Assembly (NCBI GenBank): GCA_964036155.1
Contig: OZ038422.1
Span: 41,687,201-41,751,200 of the forward strand
DNA: 64,000 nucleotides
Source: Diploscapter coronatus
Lineage: Eukaryota > Nematoda > Chromadorea > Rhabditida > Rhabditidae
Direction: 5' to 3'
Shown: in pieces, positions 32,964-49,100 of the stretch
Position numbering within the stretch: the stretch's first letter is position 1
Layout of the letters: every line of letters starts with the position of its first letter
Translations under genes and position numbers: made by a program
The notes under the pieces: generated by a model
The model's database searches: none
Seen by the model: only the letters and a program-made list of their open reading frames with translations
What the model was told of the DNA's origin: nothing

Positions 32964-35879
32964 CTGAAAATATAGCATATTTTCGAGAGATTTAAAGAAA
33001 TTACGAGTTTCGTAGAAATCCACATGAAAAATTTCGCGCAAAAATGAAAGGCTACTACCAAATGTACTATGAACAGGCTAGAGTACAAGACATGGCAGAG
33101 TAATATGCTAGCACATAGAAAGAATAGAGACACAGAGCAATTAATATTTGAAAAATGATGACTTGGACAAAATCAAAGATAACAAAAAAGTAATTTCTTG
33201 TTTACAATGAATCGCTCAAGGTTGATTCAGTATCTTTTGAAAATTTCAGTTTTTTTCTTCTATAAAACTCGAGCAGCTAAATACCGTAATCAAGGTCATC
33301 ATTTCAATAAAAATGAACTAAAATCTCAATTCTGCCCTGTAAGACACAATATTGCGTAAGTTTATAAAAAAAAAATCGCTAAAAATCGTCATTTTCGTCG
33401 AAATTTACATTAATCAGCAAATCGCTCAAATAAACGTATGACTTCCTGTACAATTTGGCGATGACAGTTCAGCACATTTCCGCAAATTTCTTGCATCAGC
33501 TGGTGAAAATCGACGCAAAAAATCGGCAATGTCTCAGCTAGTCGTGAAATTACAGAAAATATGATTGATATGTTTACATGAGTAAATCGTGATCAGAGGA
33601 ATTGTAATTTGCCCACTTGAAAAATTCAAATATATTTCAGGGGAGTCTGACAGAGGTATCACTCATCATGCGAGAAAATATTTCAGCGAAGTTCCATGAA
33701 AGTGCAGAAGAGTGACTTTTGAGTGCACTGACGCAACGCAATTATTCGTCAAAATTACACGAAAAAGTTAATGACGAAGATAATTTGAAGACATAACATT
33801 TTAAAGTTTAGACATTTAAGCCAATTATGCTTCAGATAGTTGACAGACAAAACGAATTTTTAGTTACATTAATCGGTGTATAAACGATTACATAACCTAA
33901 AAATATGATTCTTAAACTAGCATTACTTTATTGCTGGAGGATTAATTGTGTTTCGAGATTTTAAATTTAATCATTGTTTCAGAAAATTCCTGTGTCATCT
34001 TCGTTTAAAAATCTTCCATTTTTGTTCCAAAGGGTACCTTATGATTTTCAAAATTTTAAATCTTCAAATAATCCATCATTTTATTTCTTGAATCTAAAAA
34101 TCTAATTTCAAAATTACCACCATCAAATTCTTCACACTCTAAGCTTTCGAACGAGCACCATTTTGCCCTGCAAAATTTTGAAATCCAACTTATTCTCTAC
34201 GTTTTTGCGTGGTATTTCCAAGTGTGAGTAATTGTGTTGTGGGCAAAACGCTCTTTTTCTCTGCGCCTTACTCTCTCCGCCTTGCAGATGCGGGTCGTAT
34301 TTATACGTTTTGCTGCACTGGAAACAGTGTTAATCGCGTCTATACTCTGCGTCTCTGCTCCGGAATGTTCAGCTACACCCAATATAAATGATACAGGTGT
34401 CTGCCTCCTCTGGACTCTAGCCAGCATAGACCCTGAGACAGTTAGAAAAGTAGAAATATCGAGCAAAAGCGAGAGGAAAAGCGACAGAGTAGAGTGAAAA
34501 AATTATTTGATTCTCCTCTTGTTCCCTAACTCTTGTCTTTTCCGTCTCGTTATTTCGTGTGCTATTTTTCTGCAGATAGCGTCAGTATGTTTGTCTGTGC
34601 TCTATTCCTCAAGCGCTCTATTTCTCGTTTGCGAAAATGGGCGGTGCTTGGCGCGCTTCACCAGCCAATAGCGGACGGGCGCTCTAGCCGGCCGGAATCG
34701 CCTAAAGGGAGAAAGTAGAAGATTGCAGGCCCGAACGAGAAACGTTTAACCGCAAAAATCATGGAGTAATTAAGCCCTAATTAGCATAATTAGGGCCAAA
34801 TTTGGGATTTCAGGTCAAAATGATCATATCTTTCGAGATTTTTAAGCATAATCCATTTTGACGAGTGGAAGGGGGTGAAATTGTGAAAATCAAAATTTTC
34901 AGATGCGCCGAGCGCCGGGTTATCGATTGGACGGACGCGTGCGGTCGCGCGACGCGGCTCGCGACGAGGCTGCGGTCGCCACGCTCGCCAATACAACCGA
35001 TCCGGCCTCTACACGTCATGCGACATTATGAAATTGTTTTCGCGACTAATTGCCGTTTTTAATTACCCCTAATTATCCCCAAGCTTAACCCCAACTTGGT
35101 GCCTTATCTTGCAAAACTTACATTCCTCTCAAAATCCCTTATAAAGGCTATATCCAGGGTCCAAAATTCCTCCCAATACCCTCAATTTAACATAATTACC
35201 CCCTTAATTACCCCCCAATTTGCTCTATTTTGATCTATGACGTCAACGCGCATCTTTTGTGATAAGCACATATGATTTGACATATCAGGTCATTATTTTG
35301 TTTAGGATCGTAAAATATGGGAAATTTTGCTTTTGGAAAAATTGATCGATCAAATTATCCCCAACTTGAGTGATTCATTCATTGATCGACGTCATGTGCG
35401 GCAACTTGCCAGCGTTGCACGCATCGCTTGTTTCTCAGTCTTATTTTAGGGCAGTTTCTGCACAAATCTATTTTCGAAATATTCCGAATTCTAATTCAAG
35501 TGTTACATTTAATTAATTATCCTCTTATCAGTATTTTTCATAGCTCTGCGTAGCTTCAGTAATTCTACGATGATGGGAATTAGACATGTGTGTTTTGTCC
35601 CTAAGGATTTGATATTCTAGGACTTTCTGAATTTCGTATATATAATTTCGAAAATTCTCGAATATCATCAAGTATTTCGCAATATGCAAATTGCTTGTCT
35701 CCTAAATCAGCGCCGCTAAGTTCTTCTCATACAGTGTGACTCGATCCTCGAAAGTCGCATTTGATTTTCGTAATTCGTCGAAAGTGTTCTTCCGATTCGG
35801 GATATTCTCCTCGATAACTTTGATCATTTTTGTCGATTTAGTACTTTCGGACTCGACCTTGATTGTTTGTGACTGAAGA
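32964..35879. promoter_or_regulatory. Region upstream of histone H3.3
   Basis: No complete gene seen. Two GC-rich islands stand out: about 34630-34720 with GGGCGG and a CCAAT box, and about 34900-35020 with another CCAAT box on the complement. A perfect CRE TGACGTCA lies at 35238-35245, about 640 bases before the H3.3 start. An 87-codon frame at 34234-34497 contains a hydrophobic leader-like stretch after TTGCAG but has no supporting homology. Confidence 0.4.
35238..35245. promoter_or_regulatory. CRE octamer upstream of H3.3
   Basis: The palindrome TGACGTCA is the consensus site for ATF/CREB dimers. A half-site version (GACGTCA) recurs near 35390. Animal H3.3 promoters often carry such sites, but occupancy here is not shown. 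Confidence 0.4.
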
Positions 35880-36596
<717 letters not shown>

Positions 36597-36630
36597 TTCC
36601 ACCCACACTTACCCTTAATTTGGGCAACTT

Positions 36631-36744
36631 GCAAACCGTGAGACCACGAGATATTGAGAAATAGTGTGGGGGAAAAGCCTATCGTCTCCCATACCCTACC
36701 CTAACTATACTACTTCGCATATGCCTCGTGGTCTCGCGGTTTCC
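36631..36744. mobile_element. Inverted-repeat element just 3' of H3.3
   Basis: AAACCGTGAGACCACGAG near the left end pairs with CTCGTGGTCTCGCGGTTT near the right end (one mismatch in 18). It lies 35 bases after the H3.3 stop, so it is probably inside the 3' UTR and could form a stem in the mRNA. It might be mistaken for a histone stem-loop, but size and sequence are wrong for that. Confidence 0.7.
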
Positions 36745-39700
36745 AAATAGCCTTCAATTTAACCCTATTTACATTGGACTTTGTTCCAATTTTTCTTCGA
36801 AGATCCCAATGATCTCTTTATTTTAATTTTCTGATAAGATAAATGTTGTTTAGTCCAAAATGATATGTTACTATATTCCAGTTTTTCTCTTTTAAATGAT
36901 TTAAAAAGTACTGAAATGAATATTTGATTGAAAGTAGTCGCTTTAGTACTTTTCCAGGTCGCGAACTTTCGTTCGTACGTGCAACCGATGTATGATAAAC
37001 TATAAAATTTTGAAAATTTGTCATTCTCATCTCACATTTTGCTCTCGAGTTTTATCAACGACCCCGAGACTCTGAGCTGATAAAATTTGATAGTGATCGC
37101 CGTACTTTATCTACCTTTCATTTATTCCCGAGGAAAATTAGGAATTTCGTATGCACAGCCAATTCAGTATATCTATTCATTCGTTGAAGCTAATTCATTT
37201 ATTCGACATTTAAATTAGCCAACACATGTTGTAGTAATCAGTGATGATTATCTTCCAACTTACTCTATGATTGTTCCTAATTATCTCGTTTTTCCGACAA
37301 TAAACCAGTTATCGAAAAATTTGTTATTAATTTAGAAGATTTTGCCAAAGCTCAATATAGTTAGAAATTTTCACATTATTGCTATACTAATTTCTGAAAC
37401 ATACATGAATTTTATCCAGATTTCGGGAGCTAATCTGTCCGCTGTCTAATTTCGCACAAGGATCCTTAATCCATTGCAAATTCTTTCAAAAGCCAACTAA
37501 ATTCTTGAAGTGTAAGTCAAAACTCATTCATGAATCATGATATATGCTATTGAGTTCTTTTCAGATTTTAGACCAAATATTTGACACAAACGGGGACAAT
37601 TAATTAATCATGTTTTTAGATCTTTAAATTATCATATACAACTTTGAATCGTAATTTATTTCGAACCCAAATATCATGAGTAAGTGTTATTGACTCCATA
37701 AACATCAAAACTTGTTCCACTTTACAAACAAAGAAAACTGCATGAATCACTCTGGGAAATCAAATAAGGCTGCTCCATTTCAATTGATAAAGAACACCGT
37801 TATTTTAGTTGCAATATATTTATAGATTATTTATGATTCCTGATAATTTTTAAAACTTACTAGAAATACATCAGTTTTATTTTTAACATTACACATTTTA
37901 CGATTCTTTAATATTCGCAATCTTAGAATACTTTATGGTTGACACATAAAATCTGTTCCATTTCAAAATAGTCTCATCCTCCATTTTTGTAAACATCGTA
38001 CAGTGACCATTTATAGGATTCTCAACAAACATTCGGATGCTTAGGGTTTGATGATCACATCGGGAGAGAGACTGGAAATTTCAACTGCAAAGGCATCATA
38101 TAAGGAAAGGATATAAAGAGCTTAGAGAAAATAGGAATTTAAGAGTGGAAAAGATCGAAAGAATTTAATGATCATAGAAAATAAAGACAGAAAAGAAAGA
38201 GACGAATGGTTTAGGCGTTTTTCTAACGCGCTGAATGTTGAGAATAAATCGACTTTTCGACCGTCCTTTTCTAAGTTTTTTAACCATCTTTCCCTTTAAT
38301 TGGTTAATTTTCTTCGACTCTCTCGACTTTCCCCACTCTCTAATTAGACTAATTTCCCTGCACCCTCTCATTTTGCATATTCTTTCTCTAACTCCCCTAA
38401 TTTTCTCTTGCACTCTCCTATTTATGAACTATTTCATCTTTCCATCTGGCCTACCCAATTTCCTTATCTTTCGCTCTCTTCACCTCTAGCATTGCTTGTC
38501 TCGATATTTCTCCCATCTCTCTCGTTTCTAATACAGTCTATCAATCTTTCTCTTCCTGTCTTTTTCCCTCTCAAATGTCAGTTATTATCTTTCCTCTTTC
38601 TTTCTCTTTTTCCCGTTTCAAGCCGTTAGCTATCGATCAATGTGCCCTGTGTCTGTGCGAAATTGTCTCGTTCGCTTCTCTACGTCTATGACCTTTTAAA
38701 AATTATTTTTATTTATTTGTATTATTTTCAATCAAATGTTAAAGCATAGCATTCTAGAACCGCCTCGAATAATTCTAAATCTCTCGAAAATTCAGCTAAA
38801 ATTCACGAATTTTCCATACGAAAATGCTCATTATTTTCGTTGGTAACAAACTACCTACAGCCTTCTACAGCATACTTAACGCGATTAAAATTGCACGAAA
38901 ATTTAAGAGAATTAGAGTTTAATATAGCTTTTTTGATAGAATATGACTGGATCATGCTTCTTAGTTGAATTTTCCTGAAAAGCGAAAAACAATCAGCGTC
39001 AAGGGTGCTTGTCAATTCTCTCCATTTCTTCATTGAGAAAGTCGATTTCGTATTTCCTTAGAAAGAAAGGAATCATTCTGTCCAAACACATTTAAGAATA
39101 AAAAGCAAAGCGTTCTCATTTACTTCTTGGAAATTCCGAAATTCTTCATTCCTCTAGAAAATTATAGACAATCCTAAAAATTTTCTCCATTTCCATGAAT
39201 TCATCAGAATTTGAACGATAAATCGGGTTTTCTTGAAAAATTTTGATATTATTGATTGATATCGACGAAACGGCAACTTTCGAAGGTCATGTGTGCGCCA
39301 TTTATTGCCACTTGGAGATGTTCATTTTCAGCCGGGCATTACTTTTAGAGTCTAGAATTTTCACGCCCTATTTGCAATTATTTACATCGAAAAGTACAAA
39401 ATCCTCCTTTCCAGTAGAATTTCCATTTCAAATATGTAGTGCTGTGCTATATCCGGTTTTTCTGTCCTATCCTTAATCACATGATTACAGATTATCCTGT
39501 ATTTGATAGATCTAAATCTAATGCATGGCAATATTGATTTATTGTCTTTGAAGGTCATATGCTATGCATATTTTTCTCTGACTCATTAGATATGGTTATC
39601 CTTTGGGGATATTGCGTTTCGCCACAGAAACAATAGGAATATTCGAAAAGTGATGCGAATCTTTTTCCCTCTCAATTCTCCACGCTGTTCCTCTCGCGTT

Positions 39701-40628
39701 TAATTTCTTACGCATTGCCGGCCAGGATATAGCGTTTCAGCTCACATTCCCTGACCTCGAGAAGCATAAAACGCTCGTTCCTCTTTGACTTTATCCGACT
39801 CTTACTTTATTACCTCTTCATAATGTTGAAGAGTACAACTTCAAAGTCACTTGTCATATTTCAAACTCGTTGATACTCCTTTGTTTCTCTGTGGCGAAAC
39901 TAACAACCTTTCTCTAATGCTGAAGAATAGACTTGCAAAAGTGACTGAGTTATTCACTTTAAGCAAAGCTTTCCGACTAATGACTAATATCGACATTTCG
40001 CGTTTTACGAACATTCTTCCCCTTCCCCTTAAACTCCATCCGATAACATCAAATGCGCTGTTTACGCCCAAAACTTGGCCTCAATTATCCAGCCATTTTT
40101 GATTTCGTATTCTTCATCACTGAGGAGATGATTTTTGCAGGGATCCATTTGGTTTATCGGAAATCTATGAAATGCTCAATTTTACTGCATCCATACTGCA
40201 TAATTGATCGTTTTTGTTTCGCCACATTTGTTTACTTGGAGATATAGCTCTCATATGGAAAGTTTGCCGTTTCATATAAATCGGTCATTCGACTAGTCTA
40301 TAACTTGCTGAATATCAAATTAAAAGTTTTATTTTAAAGTCAGTATCATAGAATCTCGACATATACGAGCAATATGTTATCATCTAAATAAGCTAATTTC
40401 ATTTGAACTAGTTTGAATCATACTCTATTCATTTTAGTTTCATTTTCTTAAAGCATGCATGTGATTTCAAATTATTATTTTTTTCCTAGACTATGCGTAG
40501 ATAATGTTCAAATTGTCTGCTCGCTTTTCTTCAAATCAGCTTATCAATTTTGTCGTTTTATAGCAAATCCTCTTTTCCCTCGCAAAAATCGATTAAAAAT
40601 GCCCTGTGTTCAGGCTGAATTAAGCAGT
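36745..40628. other. Intergenic between H3.3 and the Grb2 gene
   Basis: No gene seen. Purine-rich sequence (about 38100-38200) is followed by a long pyrimidine tract (38240-38630). An inverted repeat with arms GTTTCGCCACAGAAACAA (39616) and TTGTTTCTCTGTGGCGAAAC (39881-39900) spans 285 bases. A hairpin CTCTTCA/TGAAGAG lies near 39815. Confidence 0.45.
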
Positions 40629-42412
<1,784 letters not shown>

Positions 42413-44321
42413 TTTTACCTTATATATAATCAAAATTACTGCTCTAGTAAATTTCAATATCGAATCTTCATTCCAATCGTGATACATAGTTGAAAGCATT
42501 ATCGTCACAATTTAGTTCTGCTCAATGTCCTTGCTATTATCGAATTTCATCTAACCTTAAATTATTTGAAAGAAAGAGGTTAGGTTGAATTGTTATTTGC
42601 AAATTCAATGATTGCTTTTCATGCACTTGATACGGCTTCAAAATATCCTATATCACAATGATAACTTATTGCTTAGTCATTAATTGGTTCCAATTTTGTT
42701 TTAATTAGTTTAATTGATTGGTTAATTAGGCAATTAGTAGCTTGAGAAATCTACTTTGGTCAGTTGAGCCCAGAACTTAATTTCAGGAATTTTTAATTTG
42801 TAATTTTACTCAACCAGATATTATGATTGATTTGATGTTTTTATTAAAATTCAGAAAATTCAATAACATAGTCAAGTCAGTTATTTATCCCTTTAATAAT
42901 TTCACGATTTTGAATAAATATCGTATTCTCTCAAAATATTCTTAGTATTAGTCAAGTTTTAGAGAATACGATATTCTTCTTCCACTTGAATTGGCTCCAA
43001 TGGTTACATATATTGCCAAGTCGTAATAATCTACGACAATTAAATCGCTAAGTGATGACAACCTATTAATTTCTTGCTAATTAGCGGATAATTACCTCCA
43101 CGATGCTTGATCGATAATTAAGATTTAATTGCTCTCTGCTATACATTGCAAACCCATTTTCTCAATAGAATTCAGGATCATTTCACTAAACGTTCAGTTG
43201 TGAGCAAAACCATACACAAAATCTTCAAATCAGTCTCTTGTAAAAACGCAATTATTTTTATCCATACTATTCATTTTTACAAACATTATTTTTAATTACT
43301 TACTTTTCGTCAGTATTCACTATCTTGTCATATTTACGATGTATCTAATTTCACTGCATTTGCGATATTCTCGATATATCACAAACATGTTGTAAATCTT
43401 ATTGATCTTATATCATTCTTTTCCTTTAAAATTTGTGTGCGTGGGAATTGCAACGAAATATTTAAGCCCCGCCCACGCCATGCTGATTTTCCTTCAATTT
43501 CTTCTAATAGAAAAAAGAACGCGTTCGAGTCATTATCACTTTATACGTTTATCGTCGAATTTTGTGAGCTTTTATGTTATTGTGAATTACAAGGAAAACA
43601 ACTGAGGAAAAACCGCGACGCATACGCTTCACGTAAAATAGCACTATATTTAAGGTACATAGGCATTCGCATCGCTTTTAAAAGTATTCTTTGAAACTCA
43701 CGATAACTCGTACTTTTCATGCAATGTTTTGAGTCTAACCAATTTGGACACATTTGTGATTTCTTGAAAGTAAATTTATTCTTAGAAAATATCTAGCTTT
43801 ATTTCGAAGAATAATGGTCAAACTCCGGTACTGAAGGATCGAGAAAACGGCCTATTGCGGTGTAAAATAACCATTTTGACCCCCGAACTAATCGTTATCA
43901 CTAATTTTCGTTTATCAGGAGAATTCATGACGTAATAAACACTGGCAATAGGCTGTTATGTTCTCGATCAGTAAGCACGGAAACAGCCTTATTGATATTT
44001 TTCCAATTTATCAGGGTCGTTAAAAACGTCTGTGTGATCGACTTGTGCTGAACAGAAATGGTGTGACACGAAATTCTACAAGCTTGTTTCGACGCTCTAA
44101 ACTCTCATCAAGCGTTTACTCGTACCAATTTTAATATTCACACGGGGAAGTGTTCGTACTAAAATTCTGACTCACCCTGAGGAATTGGTCGTACTGTAAT
44201 TTAAAAATTCGCCAGTCTGGGTGATTCGTCGGTCTATGGACGTGTTTTTTCCCGATGGGCCATGGGCCGTCGCTCGGTTGTGATTATTCATACGACCTAT
44301 CCTAGGAGTGTGAAAATCAGA
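42413..44321. other. Intergenic between Grb2 and sideroflexin
   Basis: No gene seen apart from a TA-bounded inverted-repeat element at 43829-43973. A CCCCGCCCACGCC block near 43463 may be part of the sideroflexin promoter. AATCAG directly before the next ATG is a probable trans-splice acceptor. Confidence 0.5.
43829..43973. mobile_element. MITE with TA at both ends
   Basis: Left arm TACTGAAGGATCGAGAAAAC and on through GGCCTATTGC. The right arm is its imperfect complement, GCAATAGGC to CTCGATCAGTA. The outermost bases are TA on each side, as left by Tc1/mariner-type insertion. 145 bases, non-coding. Confidence 0.65.
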
Positions 44322-46169
44322 ATGCAATTCGACCCGAACGCACCCTCGTACGATCAGTCGACTTTCTACGGGAGATTTCGACATTTTGCGGATATCACAG
44401 ATCCGAGACTCGCCTTCGCGACGACTGGAGAGCTGATAAGGGCTAAGGAGTTGATGGATCAGTGCAGGTATTTAAAACCTTTAGAATCGTACAAATTTGT
44501 AGTGTGATCAAAAAAGAACGAAATTGCTCGAAATGTCCACTACTTTGGTCATTTATTTTTGAGGCATATCTTTCTAGAAAAGAGAATTTTGAATAGATAA
44601 TTATCATAGAATAGAATTTGACTAAAAAAATGATTCAGGTCCGGTAGACCCACGAAAGATGTAACGTTAGAAGAACTCCATCGAGCGAGAAACCTATTCC
44701 AATCAGCCTATCATCCGGATACGCACGACTTACAGAACTTGGCTGGGCGAATGTGCTTCAACGTGTGGGGAGGAACTATGCTGTGTGGGGCTATGATGAT
44801 ATGGTGATCTATTTAAAATTGAAATTTTGATTTTAAAGCTAGATATGCCACTTTATTTATTGTTCGATGAGTTCCGTTTCCACTTGGACATCGTAAAAAT
44901 GAAAACTTGAACAATTTCTGATATTTCTCCTGAAGCATACGCCATTTTCATATAACAAGGGAAGTGTATTCTTCGAATTTCAGGTACAAATCCACGCCCG
45001 CAGTGCTGTTCTGGCAGTGGGCGAATCAGTCATTCAATGCTCTGGTCAACTACACGAATAGAAATGCCAAAAGTACCCTGACTAATCAGGTATATTACTT
45101 AGTCAATTAATTAATTAATTAATTAATTGGATAATTACCCTGATTAAAAATCCAGGACCTAGCGATAGCCTACACTTCTGCTGTGTCTGGGGCTCTCGGT
45201 ATGGCGATAGGTCTGAAGCAATACTTCGCAAAAAGCGGAGCAAGTAATTTGGCTCAGGTATTACTATTGCATTGTTTCAATTTTATGGTTTGAGTTTTAA
45301 GCGAATTGTCCCACTGGGAGCTGTAGCGGTCGCTAACGCGATAAATATTCCTCTAATGAGGCAGAAGTTAGTGTTTTGATTATTTTAATGATTAAAAAAT
45401 AAACATAAACTCGGTGATTTTGCGGAGAAAAGAACATTTTAATCTATCAAAAGTGTAAATTGTATTGGTTTCAAATGATTTCAAAGATCCCCGTAATAAA
45501 TCATCGCGTTTAATGAACAGGAAGTAAGTCGAAAGTAAGAATATTTGAGTGAGCTCAAAGAGGGTCTAGTCGTGACGGATGAACGAGGCAATGAATTGGG
45601 AGTTTCTCGACTAGCTGCTACAAAGGCCATTTCTCTGGTTGTTCTGGCCAGGAACATCATCGTAGCGCCGTGCATGAGTAAGACATTTAATCGGTTTTTT
45701 TCTCCTTAAATAATGAAAATTTTAGTCCTAACCCCGATCCTAATGGAAACCTTCAATAAATCGGCGTGGTTCAGGAAGAACATCAACAAATTGAACATTC
45801 CAACGCAAGTTCTGCTGACTTTTGTCATGTAGGTTTCAGAAGATGATATGTTTGATTGAAAAATATGTAGAGCAGTAAGAGAATCATGATCGTAGCAAAA
45901 TATACTAAATTTCATAGCATGACTTGTTATTTTCAAAATTTTAGCACTCAAAATAAGTCCAGTTTGTTATAATGATACCAACGTCTCGGGCACAAAAATA
46001 AGAATGAATAAATGATTCCAGATATGGCGCTATGATCCCCGTCGGTTGTGGTTTATTCCCTCAACAAAACTCGATCAACGTCTCAACTCTGAAAAAATAC
46101 GAGCCCAAAGCCTATGAGGCTTTGAAGAACAAAGATCTTACGAAAGTCTACTTTAACAAGGGACTTTAA
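44322..46169 (+). CDS. Sideroflexin, mitochondrial transporter
   Basis: Exons 44322-44467, 44639-44803, 44984-45089, 45156-45257, 45302-45366, 45550-45677, 45726-45828 and 46022-46169 give 320 residues, the family length. Signatures: [12 protein letters not shown] near the N-terminus, the AYHPDT motif, [38 protein letters not shown] and the C-terminal VYFNKGL. Sideroflexins are inner-membrane proteins with about five hydrophobic spans; SFXN1 and its close relatives carry serine into mitochondria for one-carbon metabolism. The mixture of SFXN1-like and SFXN2-like residues does not let me choose a subgroup. The start is the first ATG after AATCAG; an upstream in-frame ATG at 44262 lacks family support. 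Exon 6 uses a GAG acceptor (TTTGAG), acceptable in frame and homology. Confidence 0.95.
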
Positions 46170-49100
46170 TCACTTAGAACTTAGAGCTTAGGCTTAGGTT
46201 AAGGTATTTTTATTTCCTTAATTTTGAAATGGGTATCACACCAGATCGAATTTCTTTCAAGTCATAATGACATCTTAATAGTCCATGGAGAATAACTTAT
46301 ATCCCAGATTCTAGGTTAGAACTTAGATTTTCAATTTGCTAGGGTAGTTCAGGTTAAAGTTTGTTGTGATATTGTCGTAGCTTGCAAAATTGCCGATCTT
46401 AACTAGTAGGGTTGCTGTTGTAATTTATCAATTTTGGACAAGTAGTCTCTAAAATACAATCATAATTTTAAAATATCAAAAGTTCCTCGTTTAACGGAAA
46501 TATTACGGAAATGCACATCTTCATAACACTTTTTAATAGAAACTCATAAATATTGTATTTTTACTAAATAGTGATATTTTAGACGTGTTCATTTTACCTC
46601 CTAAAAGAATAAACGATTCTATTTTTTTAAAAAATAATATGATGTCAAATTTGTTTAGTGCATATTTTTAGCTTGAAAATAAAGTCATTTCCCCCATCGC
46701 CGGATTTTCATCAATTGATATTAACTATTTTCACGTTATGTTTATTTTAGGCCCAAAAATTAGTCGACTATAGTCGAGATAAAAGGTTGAAAATTGGCCA
46801 AATTTTCAAAGATGATGTGGGTGGGTTGAGCCTAATCAGATGCAATTCACATGTATGTTTCGTGAATTTCAGGCTTTCATAAACTCGAATCATTAGCAAT
46901 ACGTGTGTTGATTTCGATTTAAATTTATATAAATGAAAATTAGGCTACCTGAAGAAGTAGTAATGCACAAAATAGCATAGAGAAACGATAAAAGTTGCGC
47001 TACTGTATTTTGTCTAACCACACTATTCCGTAGATGACTATATTGGCGTGTTACTACTTTTCCATATTGCCTGATAATTATCACGTGTATTTTTGCAAAT
47101 ACAAAACAATATGTAGAAAGAAGGATTGACTTTCGTGCACTTCTCCTATGCTTTGTACCTCCAAATTGCTAATTTTTAATTTGGCCATTAAAATGTTGAA
47201 ATTCAATTGCACCAACATCATTAGACATTTCATCTAATTTGCGCAAATTTGGCAGACATCTAACTTTTAGGAAGTATATAAAGCTTCGCAAGAAAATTTT
47301 GCTTGTAATTCAAATTTCCGAGCGTGTCTGGGTGGCTCATTATGTGCGTTTTCATGTCTGATTAGCCTCGAATTTCATGAAAATTGTATGTCGAAACATG
47401 CTGAAGTCAAATTCATTTCCTTATAGAGCCAATATAGCATATGAGTGATTAAGAGGAAATTTCTTGTTCCACCCACTTTGTGCTTTTTCCTTTAAATTTG
47501 AGGAGTACTATACATTAGCTTCACATCATTAAGCACCTTGCGTATGCTTTCAACTCACATATTATTTAGCTCATTTTATTGTCAGTCTTCACATGTACCA
47601 CGCATCATCATCATATCGTATACTTTATGCAAGGAAAGCATAATTATTTCACTCATACTTGTTGCAACTTCTCGAGGGTGTTTTTATACTACATACTACC
47701 TTTATATTCAAATATTATTTGATTTTTTATCTATTTAAAAATGCTAACATCTTTTCATAAAATAACTGAAAATTTTAATAGTTCGTTATTAAAAGTTTCA
47801 CTGAATTATGCTTCATTATAAATTCCAATACAAAATCCGAAAAATTGCCTTCTAAAACCCAAAACTCACATTTTTTCGATAATTAAATTTAGATCAGACT
47901 TTTGCGAAAGGCACTATGCAAACATTAGCACCCTCATTTTGGCGGTCCCAAAATGATGCCATTTAGAATGGGGCTACAGAATTCTTTAACTTTTGATTTT
48001 GTGACATCATGGCCGAGAATTTATCCAATTTTTAGAGGTATCATTGAGAAAATTTCAAACGGAAATGTAATTTTGAGCTTCATAAATAAATGTTAACCGT
48101 TTTTGCAGAACATACAGCCAAATGATATTTTATTGTGAGAATAAATAGAAGAATCATGCAAAATTTCTAAAGTAATGCATGTTGATGTCATTTTAATATA
48201 TCATAGGCTATTTAAATTTAGTAAAGTAAAATTCGAGCCATTAGCTCAAATTCGTGATGCTAGAAGATGAGATTCATGGGTGTTAATTTGCATAGACACC
48301 TACATGATTTGGATGTAAAATGATATGAAGATCAGCTCATATTTTTGTGCTTGACATAATTCGGAGAACACGCATTTATAAGGTCACATATTTGGTTCAG
48401 AAAGTGCGCTTCAAAGTCTTATCCCATTAGCTTAAGAAATTATCTAAGCATTAGATCCATGTCTCTTTGTCATTATATCAAAATATATATTAAATTTGAG
48501 ATGATTCCTATCACAAATAAATGGTCGATTTTTTTTTACCAATTTTCAATGTTTGATTCTACTCCTTATCATTTTGCAATAATATCATGAAAAATTCATT
48601 GTGATGATGAGTTTTGAACGTTACATACTTCGGTGATTTTCAATGATGTCCTAAACATCGCTTTCATCCGATCTCCCCCACCCTTTATTTAGTCTATGTC
48701 GACTAAAAATACGGCTATTTATGCCGAAATGCCAACTTTTAATGTAACTTTCCGGCACTTTTGTTCATTTTGGCTCCATAATGAGACTCAAAATTATAGA
48801 TCAAATGATTCGGAAAAAATGCATTGAAATGCCAGACCTTATACGATTTTCAGCCAGACTTAATTTCTCCTAACATTTATCCGGGAAGTTTGAAGGATAC
48901 TCTTGTTTTTGCTTATTAATGCCGAACTTCTGCGAAAAACATGCGAAAAATGATGATTGAGTTGGCTTAATCTTTAAAAAAAAGCTGGGAAGATAATTAT
49001 TGTTTGGTGGGAGAAAATTCATCACATAAATAGCAAAAGTTCTGTTGCGATATCGATGAAATATTACTAGAATTTATTCTGGCGATTTTTTAGATTCGAT

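Noticed and set aside
34234..34497. 87-codon frame with a hydrophobic leader-like segment
   Set aside because: Overlaps other frames in a promoter-like region and has no homology or transcript signal that I can see; kept only as a note.
36631..36744. Replication-dependent histone stem-loop
   Set aside because: The stem is 18 bp with a long loop and the wrong sequence; the gene is H3.3 with introns, which is polyadenylated.
40455..40628. N-terminal extension of Grb2 from the upstream in-frame ATGs
   Set aside because: Family proteins begin at MEA, and a trans-splice-like acceptor lies between the upstream ATGs and 40629.
44262..44321. Earlier sideroflexin start
   Set aside because: The extra residues have no counterpart in sideroflexins and would be removed by the acceptor just before 44322.
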